From Chloroflexota bacterium (GTDB lineage Bacteria; Chloroflexota; Anaerolineae; Anaerolineales; UBA11858), in contig VGOC01000012.1 of NCBI GenBank assembly GCA_016865865.1, positions 1-53,160 of the forward strand: a DNA stretch of 53,160 bases, read 5' to 3'. The first letter of the stretch is position 1, and the number at the start of each line of letters is the position of its first letter. Of this stretch, positions 24,314 through 32,154 are shown in pieces. Under the pieces are notes generated by a model. The model was not told the DNA's origin. It made no database searches and saw nothing but the letters and a program-made list of their open reading frames with translations. The position numbers and the translations under genes are program-made.

Positions 24314-25870
24314 TCAAGCTTCTCCTTGCATTTCGATCTGCTCTAAGCGAGTGCCTGTCATCATCTGACCGATCTTCTCGATGTCGCCATCAGCAACTTC
24401 GCCCATGATTCCTCCTTCATAGATCACGTAGACGCGATCACTGAGGGACAGAAGCTCTTCCAATTCTTCGGAAATCAATAGAATGGCTGCGCCATCCGCA
24501 CGTTGGGCGAGGAGCAAACGCTGTACGCCTTCGATGGCGCCGACATCCAGGCCACGCGTTGGCTGCACAGCGATCATCAACTTTGGCTCGCTCGAGATTT
24601 CACGCGCCAGAATCACCTTCTGCAGGTTGCCGCCGGATAGCAGCCGCACTGAAGTGTCCACCGTTGGCACCATGATGTCATACGCTTCTTTCAGTTCAGC
24701 GGCGTACTTGTTGGCTTCGAGCGCATTGACCATCCAACCCTGCCCAATAGGCGCTTGATCGTATTTCTTCATGATCACATTATCTGTGACGCTCAAATTA
24801 GGCGCAGTGCCAACTTGAGTGCGATCTGCTGGGATCAGGGAAACCCCCTGGCGGATGCCGAATTTGACAGGTTTATTGGTGACATCTTTCTGGTTGACGA
24901 TCACCTTCCCGCCCAAAACCGGACGTAGCCCGACCAATGTTTCGGCCAATTCGCTCTGTCCATTGCCAGCCACTCCAGCCAGACCGACGACCTCGCCTTC
25001 TCGCACATCCAGGCTGACGCCCCGCAATGCAGGCAGACCTTTATCATTATCGGCTTGCAGATCTTTCACCGAGAGCACCACTTCGCCGGGTTCGACATGC
25101 TTCTTCTCGACGCGGAAGACGACCTCGCGTCCGACCATCAGCCGCGCCAGGTCTGCGCGGGTGACGCTGGAGATGGGAAGACAAGCAGAAGTGACCACCC
25201 CTTTTTGGAGCACGGTGACGCGGTCGGAGATTTCCATGACTTCGTGAAGTTTATGGCTGATGAAGACAATTGATTTCCCTTGGGCGGTCATCGAACGCAG
25301 GGTTTTGAACAATTCTTCGATTTCGCTGGGAGCTAACACCGCGGTGGGTTCATCCATGATGAGCACATCTGCGCCGCGGTAGAGCATCTTCAGGATTTCG
25401 ACGCGTTGTTGCTCGCCAACGGATAACTGCCAGATTTTGGCTGCTGGATCTACATGCAAACCATACTGCCCGGCAATCTCTGCGATTTTGCGGTTATATC
25501 GCGGCAAGTGCATGCGAAAGCGCGGCTCATCTAATCCCAGGAGCACATTCTCGGTGACGCTCTGGGAGGGTACCAACATAAAATGCTGATGCACCATGCC
25601 GATCCCGGCGTTGATGGCATCGCGCGGCGAGGAAAAATTAACCACTTTGTCGTTTACGATTACCGTTCCCCCATCGGGGCGATACAGCCCGGCCAGGACA
25701 TTCATCAAAGTGCTTTTCCCGGCACCATTCTCTCCCAACAGGGCGTGGACTTCCCCGCGACGAAGTTCGAAATCCACCTGATTATTGGCCAGAACCCCGG
25801 GGAAACGTTTGACAATCCCCTGCATACGCACAACATTCGTAATTTCATTGGGTTTGTTTGTTTGATCCAT
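24314..25870 (-). CDS. Nucleoside ABC transporter ATP-binding protein (two ABC domains)
   Basis: The 518-residue protein has two ABC modules. The first is intact: GENGAGKST (46-54), signature LSVGEQQ (149-155) and MDEPTA (172-177). The second has a degenerate P-loop ([13 protein letters not shown]) with signature LSGGNLQK and a Walker B-like [11 protein letters not shown], as is normal for the NupA/RbsA-type double ATPases of nucleoside and sugar importers. It is cotranscribed with both permeases. Confidence 0.93.
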   Translation of the reverse strand: MDQTNKPNEITNVVRMQGIVKRFPGVLANNQVDFELRRGEVHALLGENGAGKSTLMNVLAGLYRPDGGTVIVNDKVVNFSSPRDAINAGIGMVHQHFMLVPSQSVTENVLLGLDEPRFRMHLPRYNRKIAEIAGQYGLHVDPAAKIWQLSVGEQQRVEILKMLYRGADVLIMDEPTAVLAPSEIEELFKTLRSMTAQGKSIVFISHKLHEVMEISDRVTVLQKGVVTSACLPISSVTRADLARLMVGREVVFRVEKKHVEPGEVVLSVKDLQADNDKGLPALRGVSLDVREGEVVGLAGVAGNGQSELAETLVGLRPVLGGKVIVNQKDVTNKPVKFGIRQGVSLIPADRTQVGTAPNLSVTDNVIMKKYDQAPIGQGWMVNALEANKYAAELKEAYDIMVPTVDTSVRLLSGGNLQKVILAREISSEPKLMIAVQPTRGLDVGAIEGVQRLLLAQRADGAAILLISEELEELLSLSDRVYVIYEGGIMGEVADGDIEKIGQMMTGTRLEQIEMQGEA

Positions 25871-25937
25871 AGCGGCTCAGACCCGTCCCGAACTCCTTGA
25901 GGGAGCAAATAGTAAACAAAGTAGGAAACGCGAAGGA

Positions 25938-25968
25938 AGGTGACCAGGGAAGATTTCCCTGGTCACCT
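25938..25968. terminator. Strong hairpin between the binding protein and ATPase genes
   Basis: AGGTGACCAGGGAA (25938-25951) and its exact complement (25955-25968) form a 14-bp stem with a 3-nt loop, 17 bp downstream of the lipoprotein stop. The following minus-strand sequence is only weakly T-rich. It may act as a partial terminator or an mRNA stabiliser, giving more binding protein than transporter. Confidence 0.6.
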
Positions 25969-25984
25969 CTTGGGTTACTAAAAA

Positions 25985-27274
25985 CTACAGCTCAGGCAAT
26001 TCAGCCGTGACGTTCTCGTTCCACCAGTACATACCATATTCACATTCCAGGCCAGGAGCGCCCGGCTTGAATTGGTCAATGTCATTGTACTGGAAGCTCT
26101 TGCCCTCTTCGATCACCAGGTTGCCCTGGTTGTCGGTGATGGGGCCAGTGAAGATGTCGAAACGGGTGAATTCGCCCGCCAGCATCTGCGCCAAGAGATC
26201 GCGCACCGCCTGAACATCCTCTGCAGGCAGATCAGCAACTCCAGGCTGCGGGGTCTCGCCTTCCATGAATCCATAAAGGCCTACACCACCATCAGAAGCC
26301 TCGAAGTAGTGCCAGCCGAATTCGTAGGTTTCGGCCATCACTTTCTCGGTGATCCCGGCGAAAATCGGACCCCAGACCCAGTAGGGAGCCGTCAGGCAGA
26401 CATCCAGGGTGCAGGAGCCGGACCAGTCGTAGGTGATGCCATACACACCTTCGCGGTCAGCAGCAGCCAAAGCCGAGGCAGGGGTATCGGCGCCGGTCAT
26501 GACCACATGGGAGCCGGCATCGAAGAGGGAGTCAGCGCCTTCGCGCTCGATGATTGGGTCATGCCAGGTGTTGATCCAACGAATATCCACGGTGCATTCT
26601 GGGCAGGTCTTCTGAACGCCCAGGGCATAGGCATTGAACAGACGCAGCTCTTCTGGGATTGGGAAGGTAGCCATACCGCCGACTTTGGTAGCGCCATCAG
26701 TTTTCGCGCGTGAACCAGCCAACATGCCGGCCAGGTATTTCATATCTTCCATAGCGCCAAACAGGTTGCCGAAGTTCTTCATATTGGATTTGTAGCCACT
26801 GATGTGAATGTACCCGATGTCAGGAAATTCTTCAGCAACGACTTCCATGGAGTCCATATACCCAAAGGAACCACCGAAGATCAGGTCGAAGCCCTTGCGA
26901 GAGAGAGCGCGGAAGACCTGTTCGGAATCTGCGCCTTCTGCGACCGATTCGATGTAGGCCGTATGCACGCCTTCGACATTGGCCTCCAGGTATTGCAGGC
27001 CGTCATACTGCGCCTGTGACCAGCCGCCATCGTCGTGGACGCTGAGCATCACCAGGGCGACATTGAACTTACCATCCTCGATGTCGGGGATCTGCAACTC
27101 GCCGGCTTCAGCAGGTTCTTCGGCAGCCGGCTCTTCCGCCGCGGGTTCTTCCGCCGCGGGTTCTTCCGCCGCAGGCGCCTCTGCTACAGGCGCCTCTTCC
27201 TTGGGAGCGCAGGCAGTCAGCAGCATCGCGGCGATGAGCAAAATACTAAACAACCAAACAACTTTATTCTTCAT
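25985..27274 (-). CDS. BMP family nucleoside-binding lipoprotein
   Basis: The 429-residue precursor has a signal sequence and lipobox LLTAC (Cys about 22). An Ala-Glu-Pro linker of four EEPAA repeats follows, then a BMP/PnrA-type binding domain beginning FNVALVMLSVHDDGGWSQAQ. Family landmarks are SRKGFDLIFGGSFGYMDSM, GYIHISGYKS and AYALGVQ. It captures nucleosides outside the membrane for the ABC permeases that follow. The ATG at 27274 has GGAGGAG upstream; the in-frame start at 27298 is less likely. Confidence 0.92.
   Translation of the reverse strand: MKNKVVWLFSILLIAAMLLTACAPKEEAPVAEAPAAEEPAAEEPAAEEPAAEEPAEAGELQIPDIEDGKFNVALVMLSVHDDGGWSQAQYDGLQYLEANVEGVHTAYIESVAEGADSEQVFRALSRKGFDLIFGGSFGYMDSMEVVAEEFPDIGYIHISGYKSNMKNFGNLFGAMEDMKYLAGMLAGSRAKTDGATKVGGMATFPIPEELRLFNAYALGVQKTCPECTVDIRWINTWHDPIIEREGADSLFDAGSHVVMTGADTPASALAAADREGVYGITYDWSGSCTLDVCLTAPYWVWGPIFAGITEKVMAETYEFGWHYFEASDGGVGLYGFMEGETPQPGVADLPAEDVQAVRDLLAQMLAGEFTRFDIFTGPITDNQGNLVIEEGKSFQYNDIDQFKPGAPGLECEYGMYWWNENVTAELPEL
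27112..27180. repeat. 15-bp tandem repeats encoding the lipoprotein linker
   Basis: Near-identical 15-bp units of the type GGTTCTTCCGCCGCG encode the EEPAA linker just after the lipidated cysteine. Copy number is likely to vary between strains. Confidence 0.75.
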
Positions 27275-27338
27275 GAGTAAACTCCTCCGAAATGTCAATT
27301 CTTAGAATATGTACGACTTTCTCAACATTCTTACCGTG

Positions 27339-27350
27339 CTATGATCATAG
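27339..27350. promoter_or_regulatory. Palindrome upstream of the nucleoside importer
   Basis: CTATGATCATAG is a perfect 12-bp palindrome 65 bp upstream of the lipoprotein ATG, in the region that should hold the importer promoter. It may be a repressor site. I found no second copy near other genes of the cluster, and the regulator is unknown. Confidence 0.35.
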
Positions 27351-27417
27351 TTCAGCCTAGAGTCGGCACCTCCTCTCCCGGGTCATCGCGCCCGAAAACA
27401 GTTTAGATAGATATTGT

Positions 27418-27534
27418 GTAACTACTCAGCCATACGGGGAAGTTCCCGAAAAAAGGGTGTGCGAAGGGGGCGTAGCCGCTTTGCGTTCGCACACCCTTTT
27501 TTCGGGCTAATCCGTTCGATGGCTGAGCAGTTAC
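27418..27534. mobile_element. MITE-like inverted-repeat element, copy 2, with 8-bp target duplication
   Basis: The 117-bp element has 16-bp terminal inverted repeats (GTAACTACTCAGCCAT and ATGGCTGAGCAGTTAC, 15 of 16 complementary) and an internal hairpin with CCCGAAAAAAGGGTGTGCG arms. It is flanked by perfect direct repeats GATATTGT at 27410-27417 and 27535-27542. It lies 11 bp beyond the carbamate kinase stop and may serve as its terminator. Confidence 0.93.
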
Positions 27535-27545
27535 GATATTGTACA

Positions 27546-28511
27546 CTATGGAACGATCCAGGTACCAGTTTCTCCGCGCAAAGCGCGTCCGATATTCTCT
27601 GGGTCAGTAATGAGGGCTTGCTTGCCGCCAGCTTCCAGGAACCAGATGATGGCCTGGATTTTGGGGGCCATAGAACCTTTTGCAAAGTGCGCGCCCTCGG
27701 CTAAATACTGTTTGGCTTCAGCCAGGGTCATTCTATCAACCCACTTTTGATCGGGTTTCCCAAAATTCAGGGCTACCTTCTCGACAGCAGTCGAAATCAA
27801 CAACAGATCAGCGCCAATCATCTGGGCTAATAAGCTGCTGGCGAAATCCTTGTCTATCACAGCGGCAATGCCGGTAAACTGGCGATTGCCCGCATCTATC
27901 ACCGGAATGCCGCCCCCGCCTACCGTGATGACAACCGTCCCTGCATCCAGGAGGGTTTTTACCGCTGCGAGTTCGACGACTTCCTTCGGCAGCGGCGACG
28001 GCACGACCCTGCGCCAGCCCCGACCAGCGTCTTCTACGACGCTCCAGCCAAGATCGGCTTCACGGGTTTTAGCTTCGCGTTCGTCCATGAAGCCGCCGAT
28101 AGGCTTGGTCGGGTTCTTGAACGCTGGATCGTTCGAATCTACAGCTACCTGAGTTACGACTGTGGCAACCGGTTTGTCGATTCCACGCCGCGCCAGCTCA
28201 TTCTGCAAGGTCTGCTGCAAAGCATAACCGATGGCGCCCTGGCTATCCGCGCCGCATACATCCAGGGGAACTTCGTGCATGCCCTCGACTTTCGCGGCAA
28301 TCTCCGACCTTCGCAAGATGAAACCGACCTGCGGGCCATTTCCATGACCGATGGCGACATCCCATCCAGCTTCGATCATGTCGGTGATGTGGTAAGTCGT
28401 CTCCCTGGCTGCCTGGTACTGGTCTTCGACAGTCTGGTGATTTTTATCTTTGATCAACGAGTTGCCGCCGATGGCGATGACGGCGAGTTTTTTGGGGGGT
28501 GTAGTGGTCAT
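27546..28511 (-). CDS. arcC: Carbamate kinase
   Basis: The enzyme transfers phosphate from carbamoyl phosphate to ADP, making ATP, ammonia and CO2. The 321-residue protein has the amino-acid-kinase motifs VIAIGGNSLIKD (N-terminus), GHGNGPQVGFIL near 60 and GGGGIPVI near 215. The ATG at 28511 (MTTTPPKKLAV) gives a family-like length; a frame to 28598 would add a low-complexity leader. Together with the YgeW-like carbamoyltransferase it would recover ATP from purine-derived carbamoyl groups, as in the E. coli yge-yqe cluster. Confidence 0.92.
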   Translation of the reverse strand: MTTTPPKKLAVIAIGGNSLIKDKNHQTVEDQYQAARETTYHITDMIEAGWDVAIGHGNGPQVGFILRRSEIAAKVEGMHEVPLDVCGADSQGAIGYALQQTLQNELARRGIDKPVATVVTQVAVDSNDPAFKNPTKPIGGFMDEREAKTREADLGWSVVEDAGRGWRRVVPSPLPKEVVELAAVKTLLDAGTVVITVGGGGIPVIDAGNRQFTGIAAVIDKDFASSLLAQMIGADLLLISTAVEKVALNFGKPDQKWVDRMTLAEAKQYLAEGAHFAKGSMAPKIQAIIWFLEAGGKQALITDPENIGRALRGETGTWIVP

Positions 28512-28594
28512 ATAAGTTAATCCTGTAGGTGGGGGATTGGTATTTTGTATATTGGTAAATTGGTATTGGTGGGTTGGCTGGTTGGTTCCATAAA

Positions 28595-29050
28595 TCACGC
28601 GGGATCGGGAATTTCATCAGTGGGTAGGTAGAGAGCAATCTCTTCTCGTATCGCTTTATCGCCATATTCCTGCTTTCCTTGTTGTTGAGTCCGTATGTAG
28701 CGAATATAGCCGTTCAGCGATCGTAGGGCGCTATGGCAGAGTTCTCGCTGGCGTGGTAGTTCATTATCTGTGAGGCGAGAAGCATCACAAGCAACAAATC
28801 CACTCAGTGTTTCGCTCAAAGACCCGCGCGCGTTGTAATAGAAACGCAAACTGTCAAGAAAATGGTAACGTCCATATCCCTCAGCGATATTGAGTAAGAT
28901 GCTTGTAGCAGCCCGGCGCAGTTGTGACGCCAGATTGTACTTCTCTTCAGCGGGTAGGAGACTGGCGACATGATAAGCCTCCTTGAAAACTTGTAACGCC
29001 AACTGGTAGCATTCCAAGTCTTCGAAACCGCGCATTTCTTTCTCGGTCAC
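28595..29050 (-). CDS. Four-helix bundle protein (S23 / 23S intervening sequence type)
   Basis: The 151-residue protein matches the four-helix-bundle family by FEDLECYQLALQVFKEAYHV at the start and SQLRRAATSILLNIAEGYGR near 45-65. The function of these proteins is unknown; many lie in 23S rRNA insertions or scattered among genes, often near repeats. It probably starts at GTG 29050, with GAGG 7 nt upstream; an ATG at 29035 is possible. It sits between ygeW and carbamate kinase but has no evident link to purine breakdown. Confidence 0.85.
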   Translation of the reverse strand: MTEKEMRGFEDLECYQLALQVFKEAYHVASLLPAEEKYNLASQLRRAATSILLNIAEGYGRYHFLDSLRFYYNARGSLSETLSGFVACDASRLTDNELPRQRELCHSALRSLNGYIRYIRTQQQGKQEYGDKAIREEIALYLPTDEIPDPA

Positions 29051-29068
29051 AGTCTGCCTCTTTTCAAT

Positions 29069-29125
29069 ACCAATCTACCAACTACCAATCTACCAATCTA
29101 CCAATCTACCAATCTACCAACTACC
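29069..29125. repeat. Tandem CAATCTAC repeats
   Basis: About six 8-bp units of CAATCTAC, two altered to CAACTAC, fill the spacer and supply the stop codon (29121-29123) of the ygeW-like gene. Similar tracts lie near 28540 and inside thrC. Confidence 0.8.
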
Positions 29126-30110
29126 TCATTGTCAACGCCATCACCGCCTTTTGAGCATGCAGGCGGTTTTCGGCCTCGTCGAACACGACCGAGTTCGGCC
29201 CATCCATCACTTCGCTGGCGACCTCGATGTCGCGGTCGGCGGGCAGCGGGTGCATGTAGATAGCATCGTCTTTGGCGAGGGACATCAGCTTTCTGTCAGT
29301 GATCCAGTGCTTGTACTGATCCTGGATTTCCTTGCCTTTGACGGGGTCATCCGTCACGAGCAGCGGGCCCCAGGATTTGGCGTAGACGACATCGGCATCC
29401 TTCACGGCCCTGGTCATGCCGTCTTTGTCGCTGATGACTTCAAAGCCGGTCTTGTACTTGCGGGCTTGTTCCTGGGCTTGATCCATGATTTCGGGCATCA
29501 GCTTGAATTCCGGCGGGTGGGCCAGGACAACGTCCATACCGAAGCGCGGCATTTGCAGGACGAGTGATTGTGGGACGGAAATTGGTTTGAGATAGCTAGA
29601 AGCATACGCCCAGGAAACCACCATTTTCTTGCCGCGCAAATCGCGGCCTTTCTTCTCCATGATGGTCATCAAGTCGGCCAGGCATTGGAAGGGGTGGTAG
29701 ATTTCGCACTGCATGTTGAGCACAGGCGTGCGCGAGGCCTCGGCCACCAGGTTGAGGTAACGGTTGCCTGTGCCCCAGGTGACATGGCGGATGGCAATGC
29801 CGTCGAAGTAACGGCCAAAGATTTCACCCATCTCCTTCTCGGTATCGCCGTGGGCGATCTGGGTGGTCTTGCTTTCGATGAAAGCGGCATGACCGCCCAA
29901 TTGAGCCATCCCCGCCTCGAAGGAACCGCGCGTGCGCGTGCTGCTGAAGAAAAACAACATCGCCAGCACTTTATCTCGCAGATAAGCGTGGGGTTCGCCC
30001 AAAGCGCGCTTGCGCTTCAAGTCCCAGGCCACATCCAGAATGGTTTCAACCTCTTCTTTGCTGAAGTCGAGATCACCAATAAAGTCACGATTACGAAGAT
30101 CGCTTTGCAT
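29121..30110 (-). CDS. ygeW: YgeW-like knotted carbamoyltransferase
   Basis: The 329-residue protein has the carbamoyl-phosphate site SSTRTRGSFEAGMAQLGG near 55, the QCEIYHPFQCLADL segment near 135, and the knot-region motif WAYASSYLKPISVPQS that marks YgeW and N-acylornithine carbamoyltransferases. The near-C-terminal MHPLPADR is also typical. E. coli YgeW is about 396 residues, so this is shorter. YgeW genes belong to purine/uric-acid degradation clusters, where the enzyme is thought to help make carbamoyl phosphate for carbamate kinase. Its substrate is not fixed by sequence. Confidence 0.8.
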   Translation of the reverse strand: MQSDLRNRDFIGDLDFSKEEVETILDVAWDLKRKRALGEPHAYLRDKVLAMLFFFSSTRTRGSFEAGMAQLGGHAAFIESKTTQIAHGDTEKEMGEIFGRYFDGIAIRHVTWGTGNRYLNLVAEASRTPVLNMQCEIYHPFQCLADLMTIMEKKGRDLRGKKMVVSWAYASSYLKPISVPQSLVLQMPRFGMDVVLAHPPEFKLMPEIMDQAQEQARKYKTGFEVISDKDGMTRAVKDADVVYAKSWGPLLVTDDPVKGKEIQDQYKHWITDRKLMSLAKDDAIYMHPLPADRDIEVASEVMDGPNSVVFDEAENRLHAQKAVMALTMR

Positions 30111-30143
30111 TTTTTTAGTCTCCTAGTTATTAGTTGAATAGTT

Positions 30144-30255
30144 GTAACTGCTCAGCCATCGAACGGATTTACCCGAAAAAAGGGTGTGCGCAGGGGGCTA
30201 CGCCCCCTGCGCACACCCTTTTTTCGGGAATTTCTCCGATTGGCTGAGTAGTTAC
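30144..30255. mobile_element. MITE-like inverted-repeat element, copy 3
   Basis: A 112-bp copy with ends GTAACTGCTCAGCC and GGCTGAGTAGTTAC and the internal CCCGAAAAAAGGGTGTGCG hairpin. The flanks GAATAGTT (30136-30143) and GTATAGTT (30256-30263) are a target duplication with one mismatch. It lies between the two carbamoyltransferase genes and could stop transcription between them. Confidence 0.9.
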
Positions 30256-30297
30256 GTATAGTTTTGTAGTTGAGTAGTTCAGTAGTTAAGTGGTACA

Positions 30298-30360
30298 TCA
30301 AGTATTTTTTCGAAGGTAGCCGATCATGCCGTTGATCAGACGTTTGACTTCTGTCGCCAA
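30298..30360 (-). pseudogene. 3' remnant of a second four-helix bundle protein gene
   Basis: Between two stop codons the minus strand reads LATEVKRLINGMIGYLRKNT. This resembles the last helix of four-helix bundle proteins (compare SALRSLNGYIRYIRT in the intact copy at 28595-29050). No upstream part remains; low-complexity sequence and the MITE flank it. The assignment rests on about 18 residues. Confidence 0.5.
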
Positions 30361-30380
30361 CTACTCAACTATCAAACTAT

Positions 30381-31334
30381 TTATTCCATCACTCCCAGCA
30401 CCAACGCCAACAACGCCATGCGCATTACCACGCCATAGAAGGCTTCCTGCCAGTAACGAGACCAGCGGGTGATATCTACATCGGCGGGAATCTCATCCAT
30501 GCGGGGCAGCGAGTGCAGCAAGATGGCGTCGGATTTGGCCTTGTTGTAGAGCAAGTCGCGGGTGATCTTATAGTTCGCGGGGGTCAGGCCAACATCAGCG
30601 CCGCGCTCGTCGCGGGATTTGGTGTAATCGGGTTGTACGACCGGTTCTACCAGGATCACGTCGGCGTCGGCAATGGCCTGCTCGACGTGCTCAGCCTCCC
30701 TGAAGTCCAGACGATAATTCTCGAGATCGGCCTTGAACTCATCGGTCAAGGACATATCGGGCGGCGAGACGAAAGTGATCGGGCAGTCGAACTGCGTCAG
30801 ACCGTAAGCCAGAGAGTGCATGGTGCGCATGCGCATATCGCCGACTGCCAGCCACTTCAGGCCATCCATGCGCCCTTTTTCTCGCATGACCGTGTAGAAG
30901 TCAGTCAGGATTTGGGTGGGGTGCTCGCCCCAGCCATCGCCGCCATTGATGATCGGCACAGAGGACCATTTGGCTGCCTCGTGGGGCGCGCCCTGCTGGA
31001 AGTGCCGCATAACGATCACATCGCCGTAGAACTCCAACATCTTGACGGTGTCCTTGATGGACTCTTGATAGAAGTCGCCAGCACGGGTCATCTTTGCATC
31101 CGCAAAGCCGGTCACCTGGCCACCCAGGCGGATCATGGCAGCCTCGTGGGCCAGACGGGTGCGGGTGCTGGGTTGATAGAACGCCGTAACCAGGGTCTTC
31201 TCTTTCAGAAGATCTGCATTGCGGCGATTCCGAGCGATGGGTTCCAATTGCTCAGCAGCCTCGAAGACACGGAAGAATTCATTTCGCTCGAAATCCTTCA
31301 AAGATAGAATGTCACGGCCTGAGAAACTACGCAT
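30381..31334 (-). CDS. Aspartate carbamoyltransferase-like protein
   Basis: The 317-residue protein has the carbamoyl-phosphate motif YQPSTRTRLAHEAAM near 52, the GDGWGEHPTQILTDFYT segment near 132, VGDMRMRTMHSLAYGL near 165 and a HSLPRMDEIPADVD motif near 275. These fit the catalytic chain of aspartate carbamoyltransferase better than ornithine carbamoyltransferase. No regulatory chain or other pyrimidine gene is nearby. Its position among purine catabolic genes suggests it may run as a catabolic carbamoyltransferase. The ATG at 31334 has GGAGG upstream. Confidence 0.8.
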   Translation of the reverse strand: MRSFSGRDILSLKDFERNEFFRVFEAAEQLEPIARNRRNADLLKEKTLVTAFYQPSTRTRLAHEAAMIRLGGQVTGFADAKMTRAGDFYQESIKDTVKMLEFYGDVIVMRHFQQGAPHEAAKWSSVPIINGGDGWGEHPTQILTDFYTVMREKGRMDGLKWLAVGDMRMRTMHSLAYGLTQFDCPITFVSPPDMSLTDEFKADLENYRLDFREAEHVEQAIADADVILVEPVVQPDYTKSRDERGADVGLTPANYKITRDLLYNKAKSDAILLHSLPRMDEIPADVDITRWSRYWQEAFYGVVMRMALLALVLGVME

Positions 31335-31357
31335 TTCAAAACCTCCAGTTAGGAATT

Positions 31358-31422
31358 ATGAGTTAGGTGGTAGGAGGCAGGAGTCATATTTGGCAACTCC
31401 TGACCCCTAGCTCTTAACTCAT
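31358..31422. repeat. Nested inverted repeat between the GntR and carbamoyltransferase genes
   Basis: ATGAGTTA (31358-31365) pairs with TAACTCAT (31415-31422), and inside it CAGGAGT (31378-31384) pairs with ACTCCTG (31396-31402). It touches the GntR stop codon. It may be a weak terminator or a degraded repeat; no T-run follows on the minus strand. Confidence 0.55.
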
Positions 31423-32123
31423 CATCCCACCCTCCTGACAACATGAAACTTGAAATAACCCGGCAAGAAATAACTTAACGAATAATCAATCGGCTCGTCT
31501 TCTATAGTATAAAGCAACGACTCGAAATGAAGAACCGAATCCCCGCGTTGGATATCCAGCGCGCGGGCTACGTCGGAGTCGGCGGCGAACGCATTGATCT
31601 CCGTGCGCGAATGCTTCAGGGGGGGATCGCCGCGCTTGAGCAAAACATCCAAAACTGAGCCTTTAAAATTGGTTCCGACCTCCTCGGGGGCAAGCACATC
31701 TGGACGAAGCGTATCAACCAAAAAGGCCGCCGGTCTTTCATCCGCTAAAATAACCCGAGAGATCCGCAGGGTTTTCGAGCCTTGCTCCACGCCCAATTTC
31801 TCCGCGATAACCTCATCGGCCACGCAATCCACCAACTGGCAATCGCCCATCGCTACCGACAAGCCAATTCGATCAGATAGCGTTTCGATGCTCTCGAGAA
31901 CTTCGAGGCCGCTTTCGATTACTTGAGTAGGCCGGACGACAAAAGTTCCTACGCCCTGACGGCGGCGGAGGAAACCCCGCGTTTCGAAGATGCGCATGGC
32001 CTCGCGCAGCGTGGCGCGCGAGACTCCCAATTGTTCCGCAAGTTTCGGTTCGGCTAACAAACGCTCCCCCGGCGCAGTAGCAGCGATGATTTCTTTCAAG
32101 CGTTGGTGTATCTCTTTCGACAT
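31422..32123 (-). CDS. GntR family regulator with UTRA domain
   Basis: The 233-residue protein has an N-terminal winged HTH (residues about 18-60, LAEPKLAEQLGVSRATLREA, then RRRQGVGTFV) and a C-terminal UTRA ligand-binding domain (about 85-230, ending SYFLPGYFKFHVVRR). HutC-subfamily regulators of this kind usually repress neighbouring catabolic genes until a pathway metabolite binds. Placed between adenine deaminase 2 and the carbamoyltransferases, it is the best candidate to control the purine cluster. I could not identify its operator with confidence. Confidence 0.9.
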   Translation of the reverse strand: MSKEIHQRLKEIIAATAPGERLLAEPKLAEQLGVSRATLREAMRIFETRGFLRRRQGVGTFVVRPTQVIESGLEVLESIETLSDRIGLSVAMGDCQLVDCVADEVIAEKLGVEQGSKTLRISRVILADERPAAFLVDTLRPDVLAPEEVGTNFKGSVLDVLLKRGDPPLKHSRTEINAFAADSDVARALDIQRGDSVLHFESLLYTIEDEPIDYSLSYFLPGYFKFHVVRRVG

Positions 32124-32154
32124 AATTTGCGCTTTACTCTTTACGTATAACGTT

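Noticed and set aside
27300-27410. Possible purine riboswitch upstream of the nucleoside importer
   Set aside because: The conserved junction and loop bases of the purine riboswitch are not there; only a short palindrome remains.
30381-31334. Ornithine carbamoyltransferase
   Set aside because: The HSLPRMDEIPADVD and GDGWGEHPTQ motifs fit the aspartate-type family, and no ornithine-site motif is visible.
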